DNA of 64,000 nucleotides from Polaribacter reichenbachii (lineage in GTDB: Bacteria; Bacteroidota; Bacteroidia; Flavobacteriales; Flavobacteriaceae), in assembly GCF_001975665.1 (NCBI RefSeq), contig NZ_CP019419.1, forward strand, positions 434,001 to 498,000, read 5' to 3'. The position numbers were made by a program, and so were the translations under genes. This document shows, one piece after another, positions 1-7,625 of this stretch. Every line of letters begins with the position of its first letter. Position 1 is the stretch's first letter. The notes beneath the pieces were generated by a model. It did no database searches. It worked only from the letters and a program-made list of their open reading frames with translations, and was not told the DNA's origin.

Positions 1-1088
1 AAGATCCAATTACCACCTGTTTTTTGAAAAAACCCTCCAACAGGAATTAACATTGCCTCTTTTTCTGCACTTAAAGCCACTCTAATTTGTAAATTCTGAC
101 CTCTTCTAATTCCTTTTGGCACTTCGTTTTCAAAAACCATATCTACTTGAAAACGACCATTTGTAACTTGTGTAAATATCTTTTTTATGACCAAAGTATA
201 TTGTTTGTTATTTAGATTAAAAGCTCCTGTTTGTCCTGTATAAATTCTAGAAATATAATGTTCATCAATATCTACCCTTACTTTATAGCCTGTTACCACA
301 TCAATTTGCCCTAAACGTTCTCCTTTATTTTTAGATTGACCAATTTCTGCATCTAAAGAAGTTAATTGTCCGTCAATTGGGGCTCTAACAACTAAATCTT
401 CTACTTTTTTTCGCATTAATTTTAAAGCGTTTTGCGTTCTTTGATACGAGTTTTTTGCTTGCTGAATTTCTTGCTTTGTAGCAATAGAATCTTCTTGTAA
501 AATCTCATTTGTCAATTTCATTCTTTGCTTTTGGTAGTTGTAATTGTTTACTGAAGATTCATAATCTTGACGTCCAATTGCACCTTTTTCATATAATTTA
601 GAATTCAAATCGTACAAACGTTTGGCTTCAATTAAATTATTTTCTACATCTGTAAATTGATTTAATCTATTAATTGTATTCTGTCTTGCAGCATTCTGTG
701 AAATTTGCATTTGCGTTAATAAATTATAAACAGATGTTTCTTGGTTTATTAAACTCAATTCTAAATCTGTATTTGCAAGTTTTAAAATAGGCTGTCCTTT
801 TTTCATAATTGCGCCATCTTCTACAAACTTCTCTTCTACTCTACCACCTTCTACAGCATCTAAATAAATAGTTGTTATGGGCAATACAATTCCGCTTACA
901 GGTATATTTTCTTGAAAAACTCCATTTTTTACGGTATTAATTGCAATTCGTTCTTTATTTACAGAAAGTTTTGCGCCACCAGAAGTTGCGTAAATCACAT
1001 AAATTATCAGCAATAATAGAAGTGTAACACCACCAATCATTAGCAGTTTTGAAGTTGAAAGTTTCTTTTTTTCTATTTTGATGTCCAT
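1..1088 (-). CDS. HlyD/MFP-type efflux periplasmic adaptor, C-terminus cut by window edge
   Basis: This is a membrane-fusion (periplasmic adaptor) protein that would link an inner-membrane RND or ABC exporter to an outer-membrane channel. The frame is open from the ATG at 1088 to base 1, about 362 codons. It has a short charged cytoplasmic N-terminus, one membrane anchor at about residues 17-35 and a barrel/lipoyl half with VEEKFVEDGAIMKKGQPILKL. A long Gln/Asn-rich helical hairpin follows (about 105-210), then a second lipoyl half (VRAPIDGQLTSLDAEIGQ) and the beta-barrel region. The order anchor, half-lipoyl, hairpin, half-lipoyl, barrel is typical of the family. It is divergent from a sigma-54 response regulator and kinase, which suggests that pair controls the exporter. 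The transporter genes should lie beyond the left edge, so the substrate cannot be named. Confidence 0.88.
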   Translation of the reverse strand, partial: MDIKIEKKKLSTSKLLMIGGVTLLLLLIIYVIYATSGGAKLSVNKERIAINTVKNGVFQENIPVSGIVLPITTIYLDAVEGGRVEEKFVEDGAIMKKGQPILKLANTDLELSLINQETSVYNLLTQMQISQNAARQNTINRLNQFTDVENNLIEAKRLYDLNSKLYEKGAIGRQDYESSVNNYNYQKQRMKLTNEILQEDSIATKQEIQQAKNSYQRTQNALKLMRKKVEDLVVRAPIDGQLTSLDAEIGQSKNKGERLGQIDVVTGYKVRVDIDEHYISRIYTGQTGAFNLNNKQYTLVIKKIFTQVTNGRFQVDMVFENEVPKGIRRGQNLQIRVALSAEKEAMLIPVGGFFQKTGGNWI

Positions 1089-1130
1089 TTTTACTTATTT
1101 ATTTCTCTTTCTACATAGACAAGATGATGC

Positions 1131-1138
1131 CAAAAATA
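1131..1138 (-). promoter_or_regulatory. candidate -7 box (TATTTTTG) for the adaptor operon
   Basis: On the minus strand this reads TATTTTTG, matching the Bacteroidota TAnnTTTG -7 element, 42 bases before the adaptor start. A second match lies at 1174-1181. No clear -33 TTTG is visible at the usual distance, so this could be a weak or activator-dependent promoter. Confidence 0.4.
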
Positions 1139-1185
1139 AAAACTACTGATTATCAGTATTTTAATATTTACATCAAAAATAAAAG

Positions 1186-1224
1186 TGTTCGGTTTTGATA
1201 CACTTTCTGTTCGGTTTTGATACA
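1186..1224. promoter_or_regulatory. two 17-bp direct repeats, likely activator binding sites
   Basis: TGTTCGGTTTTGATACA occurs at 1186-1202 and again at 1208-1224, identical and offset by 22 bp, about two helical turns. Each unit begins with TGT and ends with ACA. A 15-bp palindrome (TACTGAT-T-ATCAGTA, 1144-1158) lies 27 bp away. They sit in the divergent gap between the sigma-54 response regulator and the efflux adaptor, where an enhancer-type binding site is expected. The binding protein is inferred, not shown. Confidence 0.5.
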
Positions 1225-1293
1225 AAAAAATCATCTTAATAATTTTCTTTCATCAATTTAAAATCTTGAGTATAAAATTGTAATATTGTAAAT

Positions 1294-2631
1294 ATGGTTT
1301 TAAAGAGAGCAAAAATATTGGTAATTGATGACGATTTTGATGTGTTAACAGCAATCAGACTTTTGCTAAAACCATTAGTTGCAGAAATTGTAGTTGAGAA
1401 AAATCCGAATAATATCAATTTTCAAATTGAAAGTAAAAAGTTCGATTTGATAATTTTAGATATGAATTTTAACGGATTAGTAAATACGGGTAATGAAGGT
1501 ATTTATTGGTTAAATAAAATAAAACAATTTAACCCAAATATTGCTGTAGTTTTAATGACTGCTTATGCTGATATTGACTTAGCTGTTAAAGGTTTAAAAG
1601 AAGGTGCATCTGACTTTTTAATAAAACCTTGGAAGAATGAGAAAATTATTCATACAATAAAATCCATTTTAAAATCAGAAAAAAAACCGAAAGATAATTT
1701 TTCTTCAAACAGCATTCCTATAATTGGCGAAAGCGCTGTAATGAAAGATGTTTTTATCAAACTAAAAAAAGTTGGCCCAACAGATGCAAACGTTTTAATT
1801 TTAGGTGAAAACGGAACAGGAAAAGATTTAATTGCAAGAGCTTTACACGAAAACTCTAATAGAAAAAACCAACCTTTTATTAAAGTAGATGTTGGTGCAT
1901 TAACATCAACCTTGTTCGAAAGCGAATTATTTGGTTACAAAAAAGGAGCATTTACAGGAGCAAATGAAGATAGAAAAGGACGTTTTGAAGCTGCAAATGG
2001 AGGAACTTTATTTTTAGATGAAATTGGTAATATTTCTTTGGGTCAGCAAGTGCGTTTATTAACGGTTTTACAAAACAGGCAAGTAACCCCTTTAGGTTCT
2101 AATAATCCTGTTGCTATAGATATTCGTTTAATTTGTGCCACCAACGAAAATCCTAGTGTTTTAGCTGATGAAAAGAAGTTTCGTAAAGATTTAATTTATA
2201 GAATTAATACTTTAGATATTACAATACCTCCACTTAGAGATAGAGGAACTGACATTATTTTACTAGCAAAATATTTTGTGAATTTGTATGAAGAAAAATA
2301 CAATAAAAGCACTTTTGAGTTTGATGCTGATTTTACTAAAAAACTAAAAAAACATAACTTTCCTGGTAATGTTAGGGAACTGCAATACATTTTAGAAAGA
2401 GCTGTAATTATGACTGATGGAAATGTTTTAAATGCAGAAGATTTGGTTTTTTCATCCATAGAAAGAACAGTAGAAAACAATATTCCAGAAACACTAAATT
2501 TAGATGATTTAGAAAAAAATGCAATTCTAACTGTTTTAGAAAAACACAATGGAAACATTTCTAAATCTGCCAAAGAACTAGGTATTACTAGAGCTGCACT
2601 TTATAGAAGATTAGAAAAGTATGAATTATAA
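1294..2631 (+). CDS. sigma-54-dependent response regulator, NtrC family
   Basis: This is an enhancer-binding activator of RNA polymerase-sigma-54, controlled by phosphorylation. The receiver domain (about 7-125) has the acidic cluster D12-D14, acceptor Asp56 in IILD and Lys111 in IKPW. The AAA+ domain (about 142-375) has Walker A GENGTGKD (171-178), the sigma-54 contact loop GAFTGA (218-223) and Walker B LFLDE (239-243). A Fis-type helix-turn-helix ends the protein (about 412-440, NISKSAKELGITRAALYRRL). At 445 residues it has full family length. It overlaps the following kinase gene by 11 bp, so the two are co-transcribed and should be a cognate pair. The divergent efflux adaptor is the likely target. 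Confidence 0.95.
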   Translation: MVLKRAKILVIDDDFDVLTAIRLLLKPLVAEIVVEKNPNNINFQIESKKFDLIILDMNFNGLVNTGNEGIYWLNKIKQFNPNIAVVLMTAYADIDLAVKGLKEGASDFLIKPWKNEKIIHTIKSILKSEKKPKDNFSSNSIPIIGESAVMKDVFIKLKKVGPTDANVLILGENGTGKDLIARALHENSNRKNQPFIKVDVGALTSTLFESELFGYKKGAFTGANEDRKGRFEAANGGTLFLDEIGNISLGQQVRLLTVLQNRQVTPLGSNNPVAIDIRLICATNENPSVLADEKKFRKDLIYRINTLDITIPPLRDRGTDIILLAKYFVNLYEEKYNKSTFEFDADFTKKLKKHNFPGNVRELQYILERAVIMTDGNVLNAEDLVFSSIERTVENNIPETLNLDDLEKNAILTVLEKHNGNISKSAKELGITRAALYRRLEKYEL

Positions 2632-3964
2632 AGGATACATTTTAAAACTATTCTTCAGAATTTTTATACTTATTGCATTAATTCTGGGACTCATTTATTT
2701 TAGCTATAAAGATCAAATTACGTATATAATCTTACTTAGTTTTGGTTTAATAATTGCCATTGTAAACTTATATCAATTTATAAAAAGACGTTTTTCTGCT
2801 ATTGATGATTTTTTTGAATCTGTAAAATACAGAGATTTCTCTAGATGGTTTCCAGAAGATAGAGGCCCTAAAGACATTCGGTTTTTATATAATGGTTTTA
2901 ATGAAGTGAATAGAACTATCAAAGAAATAAACATTAAAAACGAAACACAATACATCTACCTACAAAAGATTTTAGAAATGATTGATGTTGGAATTATCGC
3001 ATACAATTTAGAAAATGGCGATGTTTTATGGCTAAATGATATGTTTAAAGAAATTATCGATTTTCCATCATTTAAAAACATTCGTTTTGTTGAAAGCAGA
3101 AAACCAGAGCTTTTTAATATTATTTTCGAAACGTATAACAGAGAACCAAATTCTATTACAATTGCCTTACAAAATGAACGTTTAAAAGTTTTAATTTCTG
3201 ATACCATATTTCAGATTAAAGATGATTCTTTTAAATTAGTTGTGCTTCAAAATATTGACAATACTTTAAATAAAAACGAATCTGAAGCTTGGAAAAAATT
3301 ATTAAGTGTAATGACACATGAAATAATGAATTCGATTGCGCCTATTTCTTCTTTAGCAGATACTTTACAAAGAAATCTAGAATTAAATATTGAAAATCCT
3401 AATGAAAATTCTTTAGAAGTAGAAGATTTAAATGCTGGTATTAAAACGATAAAAAATAGGAGTCAGGGTTTATTAAAATTTGCAAAAACCTACAGAAGTT
3501 TAAGTAAAGTAACCAACTTAAATCTTCAAAAAACACAAGTTTCTGAGCTTTTTAATAATATTGAATTGTTAATGGCGCCATCAATAAAAGCTAAAAATAT
3601 TGATATTCAATTTTCAGTTTCTTCTAAAAGAATACAATTAGATATCGATGTTCATTTAATAGAACAAGTATTGATTAATTTAATCTTAAACGCCAAAGAT
3701 GCTTGCCAAAAACAACAAAATCCTTTAATTAAAGTTACAGCTTCTCAAACCAAAAACCATAATACAATTATTAAAGTTTTTGATAACGGATCAGGAATAC
3801 CCAAAGAAATTTTGGAAAATATTTTTGTGCCATTTTTTACAAGTAAATCGACAGGTAGTGGAATTGGTTTAAGTCTTTGTAAACAAATAATGCTGTTGCA
3901 TAAAGGTAAAATTTTAGTGAACAGTATAGAAAATGAAGGAACCGTTTTTAGCCTTATATTTTAG
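2621..3964 (+). CDS. membrane sensor histidine kinase, NtrB-like
   Basis: This is the partner kinase of the upstream regulator. Two hydrophobic segments (about 9-28 and 33-52) are separated by only a few residues, so there is almost no periplasmic sensor; the signal is probably read in the membrane or cytoplasm. A HAMP/PAS-like stretch (about 55-215) leads to the H-box MTHEIMNSIAP with phospho-acceptor His233. The HATPase domain shows the N box LILNAKDA (Asn357), G1 DNGSG (388-392) and G2 GSGIG (412-416). The short loop, single PAS-like region and sigma-54 partner fit the NtrY/NtrB type. The start overlaps the regulator by 11 bp. The signal is unknown. Confidence 0.93.
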   Translation: MNYKGYILKLFFRIFILIALILGLIYFSYKDQITYIILLSFGLIIAIVNLYQFIKRRFSAIDDFFESVKYRDFSRWFPEDRGPKDIRFLYNGFNEVNRTIKEINIKNETQYIYLQKILEMIDVGIIAYNLENGDVLWLNDMFKEIIDFPSFKNIRFVESRKPELFNIIFETYNREPNSITIALQNERLKVLISDTIFQIKDDSFKLVVLQNIDNTLNKNESEAWKKLLSVMTHEIMNSIAPISSLADTLQRNLELNIENPNENSLEVEDLNAGIKTIKNRSQGLLKFAKTYRSLSKVTNLNLQKTQVSELFNNIELLMAPSIKAKNIDIQFSVSSKRIQLDIDVHLIEQVLINLILNAKDACQKQQNPLIKVTASQTKNHNTIIKVFDNGSGIPKEILENIFVPFFTSKSTGSGIGLSLCKQIMLLHKGKILVNSIENEGTVFSLIF

Positions 3965-4036
3965 TCAGTATTATTAAAAAAGTGTTAAAATTAATATTGA
4001 TTGTAATTTTTTTAAAAAAGAAACGTCTTAATAAGT

Positions 4037-4062
4037 GATAAGAGTAATCTTATCATTCTTTT
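4037..4062 (+). terminator. weak hairpin after the kinase gene
   Basis: GATAAGA (4037-4043) and TCTTATC (4048-4054) pair around a 4-base loop and are followed by ATTCTTTTTC. It lies 73 bases after the kinase stop and just before a stronger terminator. Confidence 0.45.
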
Positions 4063-4075
4063 TCATAGCAATTTT

Positions 4076-4111
4076 CCCACTCCTCACTGAGGAGTGGGTT
4101 TTTTATTTTTT
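4076..4111 (+). terminator. strong terminator for the regulator-kinase operon
   Basis: Bases 4076-4086 and 4088-4098 are perfect inverted 11-mers (CCCACTCCTCA and its complement), followed on the plus strand by a run of T broken by a single A. The tail overlaps the last codons of the convergent oxygenase gene. Confidence 0.85.
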
Positions 4112-4918
4112 ATATTGGTGTGGATTTTCTCTAATGCCTTTTTTAAAAAACTTTCGAATAGAGCTTCGTAAATTATTATCAATCTTTAAAAACAGATCTT
4201 TAACTGTTTCTTTAGGCCTACCTCTAAAAGTTGTTATATGAAAATTATCTTCATATAATAAGGGTTTCTCCGAGAAATAATAATTAGAAACACAACACCT
4301 AACATCATCAACCAAAACTTTATTTACAGAATGCCAAGAATTTTGATGTGTTGACATAACAACTAACCTGTTAAACCTACTTTCAATTTCTAATGGTTTA
4401 TTTTTTACTCCGTTATTCCACAATTCTAAATTTCCACCATTTTCTAATTTCCAATCTGGGCTTACATAATATAAAAGATTTAAAACTCGCCATAACTCTC
4501 TATCTTTATTATGAGAATTATCTAGATGTGGACTTAAAAAATTATTTTTTGTCATTAAAGATAAACCTCCAGCATATAAATCTTCATCTGGTAGTATATT
4601 TTTAATTTCACATATTTCAGAAATAATTTTTAAAACTGTAGCATCTTGAAATGAATAAATAACTTCTTCTAAAAGCGCATTATATTTGTTCATTTGGTAA
4701 GCAATATACTTATTTTCCCTAAGGTTCTTACGTTGTTTAGTTTCAGATAATTTTGGGAAGTTTCTATAAATTTCTAGAACAATATCCTTAGGCAAGAGAT
4801 CATCAATATAAAAAAAACCAATTTCACATTTTGTCTTTTTAAAATTGCTTTTTAAATATTGCTTCTCTTTGTTTAATCTATCAACTATAAGAGCTGCTAT
4901 TTCTTTTCTTTTAATCAT
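4103..4918 (-). CDS. 2OG-Fe(II) oxygenase-like protein in a glycosyltransferase cluster
   Basis: This is a 271-residue protein with no signal peptide. The second half carries the signature of iron/2-oxoglutarate dioxygenases of the prolyl-4-hydroxylase type: HLD (His131 and Asp133), the distal His196 in SWHSV, and Arg207 in VRCCVSNYYF that would hold 2-oxoglutarate. GGNLELW at about 161-167 fits the strand between the metal ligands. The gene overlaps the upstream GT2 gene by 8 bp, so it belongs to the polysaccharide operon. It may modify a sugar, lipid carrier or small molecule; the substrate cannot be read from sequence. The fold assignment is fairly sure, the reaction is not. Confidence 0.75.
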   Translation of the reverse strand: MIKRKEIAALIVDRLNKEKQYLKSNFKKTKCEIGFFYIDDLLPKDIVLEIYRNFPKLSETKQRKNLRENKYIAYQMNKYNALLEEVIYSFQDATVLKIISEICEIKNILPDEDLYAGGLSLMTKNNFLSPHLDNSHNKDRELWRVLNLLYYVSPDWKLENGGNLELWNNGVKNKPLEIESRFNRLVVMSTHQNSWHSVNKVLVDDVRCCVSNYYFSEKPLLYEDNFHITTFRGRPKETVKDLFLKIDNNLRSSIRKFFKKGIRENPHQYKK

Positions 4919-5657
4919 TTACAATTTTTCTTGATAAAAATTTGGATAGAGCTATAAAATAAAAAAAAGGAACAAAGTACCTTGAGCTTAATTCAGTTTT
5001 CAAATTAATTTCCTCCTTATACAGTTCCCACTTTCCGTTTTTAGAAACCCCATCTGAAGTACACTTTGCAATTGTTTTATGAATAACCTTACACTTCGCT
5101 TTTCTTTTAAATAAATATAAATTAAACCAATAATCTGATAACGTTTTAAATTTTAAAGGGTATTTTTCATCAATAAACAAGATTTTTTTATAGAAAGTTC
5201 CTTGATGATGCAATCCATTTCTCAACCACATTAAAGCAGACCAACTAGGGTTTTTTATTATTTTATTCTTACTGTATACAAAAGGATTTACAACTCCTTG
5301 ATAACTAATTCTACCTGAAACTAAAAGGCAATTTTCTAAATTGATTTTTCTAAAAACTTCATTTAAAGTGTTATCATCAAAAAAAATATCTTCTGCTCCC
5401 ATAAAATAAAGCCATTCACCTTTAGATAAAGAAATTCCTTTATTCATTGCATCATAAATTCCTTTATCTACCTCAGAATGAAAAAAAAATGGAGAATTCA
5501 AACCATTCAAATACTCTTGAGTTTCATCATTAGAATTACCATCAATAACCCAAACTTCAAAATCTTTAAAGCTTTGGTTTTTAATGCTTTTAATTGTTTT
5601 TTTCAACCCATTAAGGTTGTTTAAAACAGGTACAATTATGGATATTTTTGGATTGAT
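4911..5657 (-). CDS. family 2 glycosyltransferase with no canonical start codon
   Basis: This is a GT-A fold glycosyltransferase: WVIDGNSNDET is the nucleotide-sugar loop, KGIYDAMNKGISLSKGEWLYFMGAEDIF spans the acceptor side and the DXD-like region. The expected first strand (KISIIVPVLNNLNGLKKTIKSI) is present in frame upstream of the first permissible start, a TTG at 5606. Between that strand and the preceding in-frame TAA (5667-5669, the stop of the GT4 gene) there is no ATG, GTG or TTG. The best candidate is ATC at 5657, giving I/M-N-P-K-I-S. Starting at TTG 5606 would remove the first Rossmann strand and probably kill the enzyme. It lies between GT4 and oxygenase genes in one operon; function is probably surface polysaccharide synthesis. 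Confidence 0.75.
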   Translation of the reverse strand: MNPKISIIVPVLNNLNGLKKTIKSIKNQSFKDFEVWVIDGNSNDETQEYLNGLNSPFFFHSEVDKGIYDAMNKGISLSKGEWLYFMGAEDIFFDDNTLNEVFRKINLENCLLVSGRISYQGVVNPFVYSKNKIIKNPSWSALMWLRNGLHHQGTFYKKILFIDEKYPLKFKTLSDYWFNLYLFKRKAKCKVIHKTIAKCTSDGVSKNGKWELYKEEINLKTELSSRYFVPFFYFIALSKFLSRKIVND

Positions 5658-5666
5658 AAAATGATA

Positions 5667-6764
5667 TTATTTAAAAAATTTATCTAATTTTTTACTTTCA
5701 ATTTCCCAACATAAAACTTTTTTTGCTTTTAGCTGATTTTCTTTAATTTTAGATAATAACGCTTTATCTTCTAAAAGATTGTGAATTGTTTTAGCTATTG
5801 TTTCTGGCTGATAATCATCAACCAACACACCAACTTTAAAATCACTTATAATTCTTGAAATTTCAGGTAAACGACCAGCAATAATAGGAATTCCTGCATG
5901 TATATAATCGAACAATTTGTTAGGTAAAGAAAACTGAAAACTTAAGCCTACTGGTTCTTCTAAAACCATTCCTAAAGTTGCTTGTTTTGTATAATTGAAT
6001 AATTTATCTCTATCTACTCTCCCTAAAAAATAAACCCTATTATTCAGCTGATGTTTTATCACAAATTTTTTTAATTCTTCTTCTACCTTACCATAACCAA
6101 TAATAATTAAATCTAAATCTTCAATATATTTCAAGGCTTTTATCATTGGTTTTATTCCTCTGCCAGGATTTAAAACTCCTTGATACAAAATGGTTTTATT
6201 TTTAGTAGGGAAACTTACTTCTTCAACTTTTAAAACATCTTTTTTTAATGGAATATTTCTAATTAATCCCATTTTATTTTGATACTTATCATTATAAAAA
6301 TTAACAATAGATTGACTTACTGTATAGGATTTCTTAATTCTTGGCAAAAAAAAATCTTCTAACTTTCGCCAAAACCCTTTTACGAATTTCCTACCTTGTA
6401 ATTCTACACTTTCAGAAAATAATTCGTGACTATCATATACTAACTCTATATTTTTTAACTTACTAACAAAAAAACAAGCTGGCAAAGTATCTAAATCATT
6501 TGCAAGGATATAATCGTACTTTTTAAATAAAAGATAAAAAAACAAACGAATATTAAACTCAGCATAAAACCAAGCTTCATTATTAAAAAAATGCTTTTTT
6601 CTAATAATTTTATAATCTCTATTTACATTAATTGTATTTGGCAAAACTCTTCCATAAACATCTATCTGAAATTTTTTACTGATTAAATAGCTGCAAATTT
6701 TATGCACTCTATAATCTGTGGAAATATCATTAGTAACTGCTACAAAAATTTTTTTCTTATCCAA
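5667..6764 (-). CDS. family 4 (GT-B) glycosyltransferase
   Basis: The N-terminal GT-B half starts with KKIFVAVTNDISTDYRVHK and contains ILANDLDTLPACF and ELVYDSHELFSES. The C-terminal half has KTILYQGVLNPGRGIKPMI, the glycine-rich IIGYGKVEEELK and the sugar-nucleotide region EEPVGLSFQFSLPNKLFDYIHAGIPIIAG. I chose the TTG at 6764 (365 residues), which follows the ftsE stop directly. A TTG at 6806 would extend the frame by 14 residues inside ftsE without homology value. No ATG is available near the N-terminus, as in the next gene. It likely adds a sugar to a lipid-linked surface glycan. The family is clear, the sugar is not. Confidence 0.85.
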   Translation of the reverse strand: MDKKKIFVAVTNDISTDYRVHKICSYLISKKFQIDVYGRVLPNTINVNRDYKIIRKKHFFNNEAWFYAEFNIRLFFYLLFKKYDYILANDLDTLPACFFVSKLKNIELVYDSHELFSESVELQGRKFVKGFWRKLEDFFLPRIKKSYTVSQSIVNFYNDKYQNKMGLIRNIPLKKDVLKVEEVSFPTKNKTILYQGVLNPGRGIKPMIKALKYIEDLDLIIIGYGKVEEELKKFVIKHQLNNRVYFLGRVDRDKLFNYTKQATLGMVLEEPVGLSFQFSLPNKLFDYIHAGIPIIAGRLPEISRIISDFKVGVLVDDYQPETIAKTIHNLLEDKALLSKIKENQLKAKKVLCWEIESKKLDKFFK

Positions 6765-6777
6765 TAAAATAAATATT

Positions 6778-7464
6778 TTAAACTGTTGCTTGTTGCACAA
6801 CTTCAAACAGTTCTCCTGCTTCTACTTTTAAGGTGTTGTGTTTAAACTTTACAATTAATTGATAATCGTGAGTTGCCATTAAAATGGTTTTTCCGCTTTT
6901 ATGAATTTCATTTAAAAGCCCCATAACTTCTAACGATGTTTTTGGATCTAAATTTCCTGTAGGCTCATCTGCTAAAATTAATTCTGGGTCGTTTAACAAA
7001 GCTCTTGCAATGGCTATTCTTTGCTGTTCACCTCCAGAAAGTTCAAAAGTGTTTTTGTAATATTTAGATTGCATACCAACTTTCTCTAAAACTTCATTTA
7101 TTTTGGCTTTAATTTCTTCTTTATTTTTCCAGCCAGTTGCCTTTAAAACAAATTCTAAATTCCCGAAAACAGTTCTATCACTTAATAATTTAAAATCTTG
7201 AAAAACAATTCCTATTTTTCTTCTTAAAAACGGAATTTCTTTATCCTTTAGGTTTCTTAAATCAAAATCTACAATAGAACCAGTTCCTTTTTGCAGTTTT
7301 AAATCTCCATAAAGCGTTTTCATCAAACTACTTTTTCCACTTCCTGTTTTACCAATTAAATAGTAAAAGCCTCCTTTTTGAATCTTTAAATTCACGTTAG
7401 ATAACACCAAATTATCTCTTTGATAGATGTCTGCATTTTCTAATTGTAAAACTGGTTTTTCCAT
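6778..7464 (-). CDS. ftsE: cell-division ABC ATPase FtsE
   Basis: This is the ATPase half of the FtsEX complex, which couples the division ring to peptidoglycan hydrolases at the inner membrane. It has Walker A GKTGSGKSS (38-46), Q-loop Gln89 in VFQDFKLL, the signature LSGGEQQR (142-149), Walker B LILADEP (162-168) and the switch His199. VFQDFKLLSDRTVFGNLEF is very like FtsE and less like LolD. The length of 228 residues is normal. No ftsX is adjacent; on its downstream side it runs into glycosyltransferases, 13 bp before the GT4 start. The gene is divergent from the TPR protein. Confusion with another small exporter ATPase is possible but less likely. Confidence 0.85.
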   Translation of the reverse strand: MEKPVLQLENADIYQRDNLVLSNVNLKIQKGGFYYLIGKTGSGKSSLMKTLYGDLKLQKGTGSIVDFDLRNLKDKEIPFLRRKIGIVFQDFKLLSDRTVFGNLEFVLKATGWKNKEEIKAKINEVLEKVGMQSKYYKNTFELSGGEQQRIAIARALLNDPELILADEPTGNLDPKTSLEVMGLLNEIHKSGKTILMATHDYQLIVKFKHNTLKVEAGELFEVVQQATV

Positions 7465-7481
7465 AAAAATAGTCGTTTTTA

Positions 7482-7489
7482 CAAACTTA
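7482..7489 (-). promoter_or_regulatory. candidate -7 box (TAAGTTTG) for ftsE
   Basis: TAAGTTTG on the minus strand matches TAnnTTTG, 17 bases before the ftsE start. On the other strand TATTTTTG at 7532-7539 could serve the divergent TPR gene (start 7626). Confidence 0.5.
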
Positions 7490-7625
7490 TTAGTTTCTTA
7501 TGATTTTAGCATACTAAAATTCAATAATTCTTATTTTTGTAATAAATTATTTTGAATATTTTTTTAGCTTTCATCCAACAAATTAAAAAAATGTTCGTTA
7601 ATTAGGTTATAACAAAAACAATTGT

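Noticed and set aside
1100..1135. Possible sigma-54 -24/-12 promoter (TTTGGCATCATCTTGTC) before the efflux adaptor
   Set aside because: The GG and the following GT are 9 bases apart and GC is missing; sigma-54 spacing is strict, so I do not call it.
4103..6806. Horizontally acquired polysaccharide island
   Set aside because: Base composition seems the same as the neighbours and there are no mobile genes; only three genes are involved, so there is not enough evidence.
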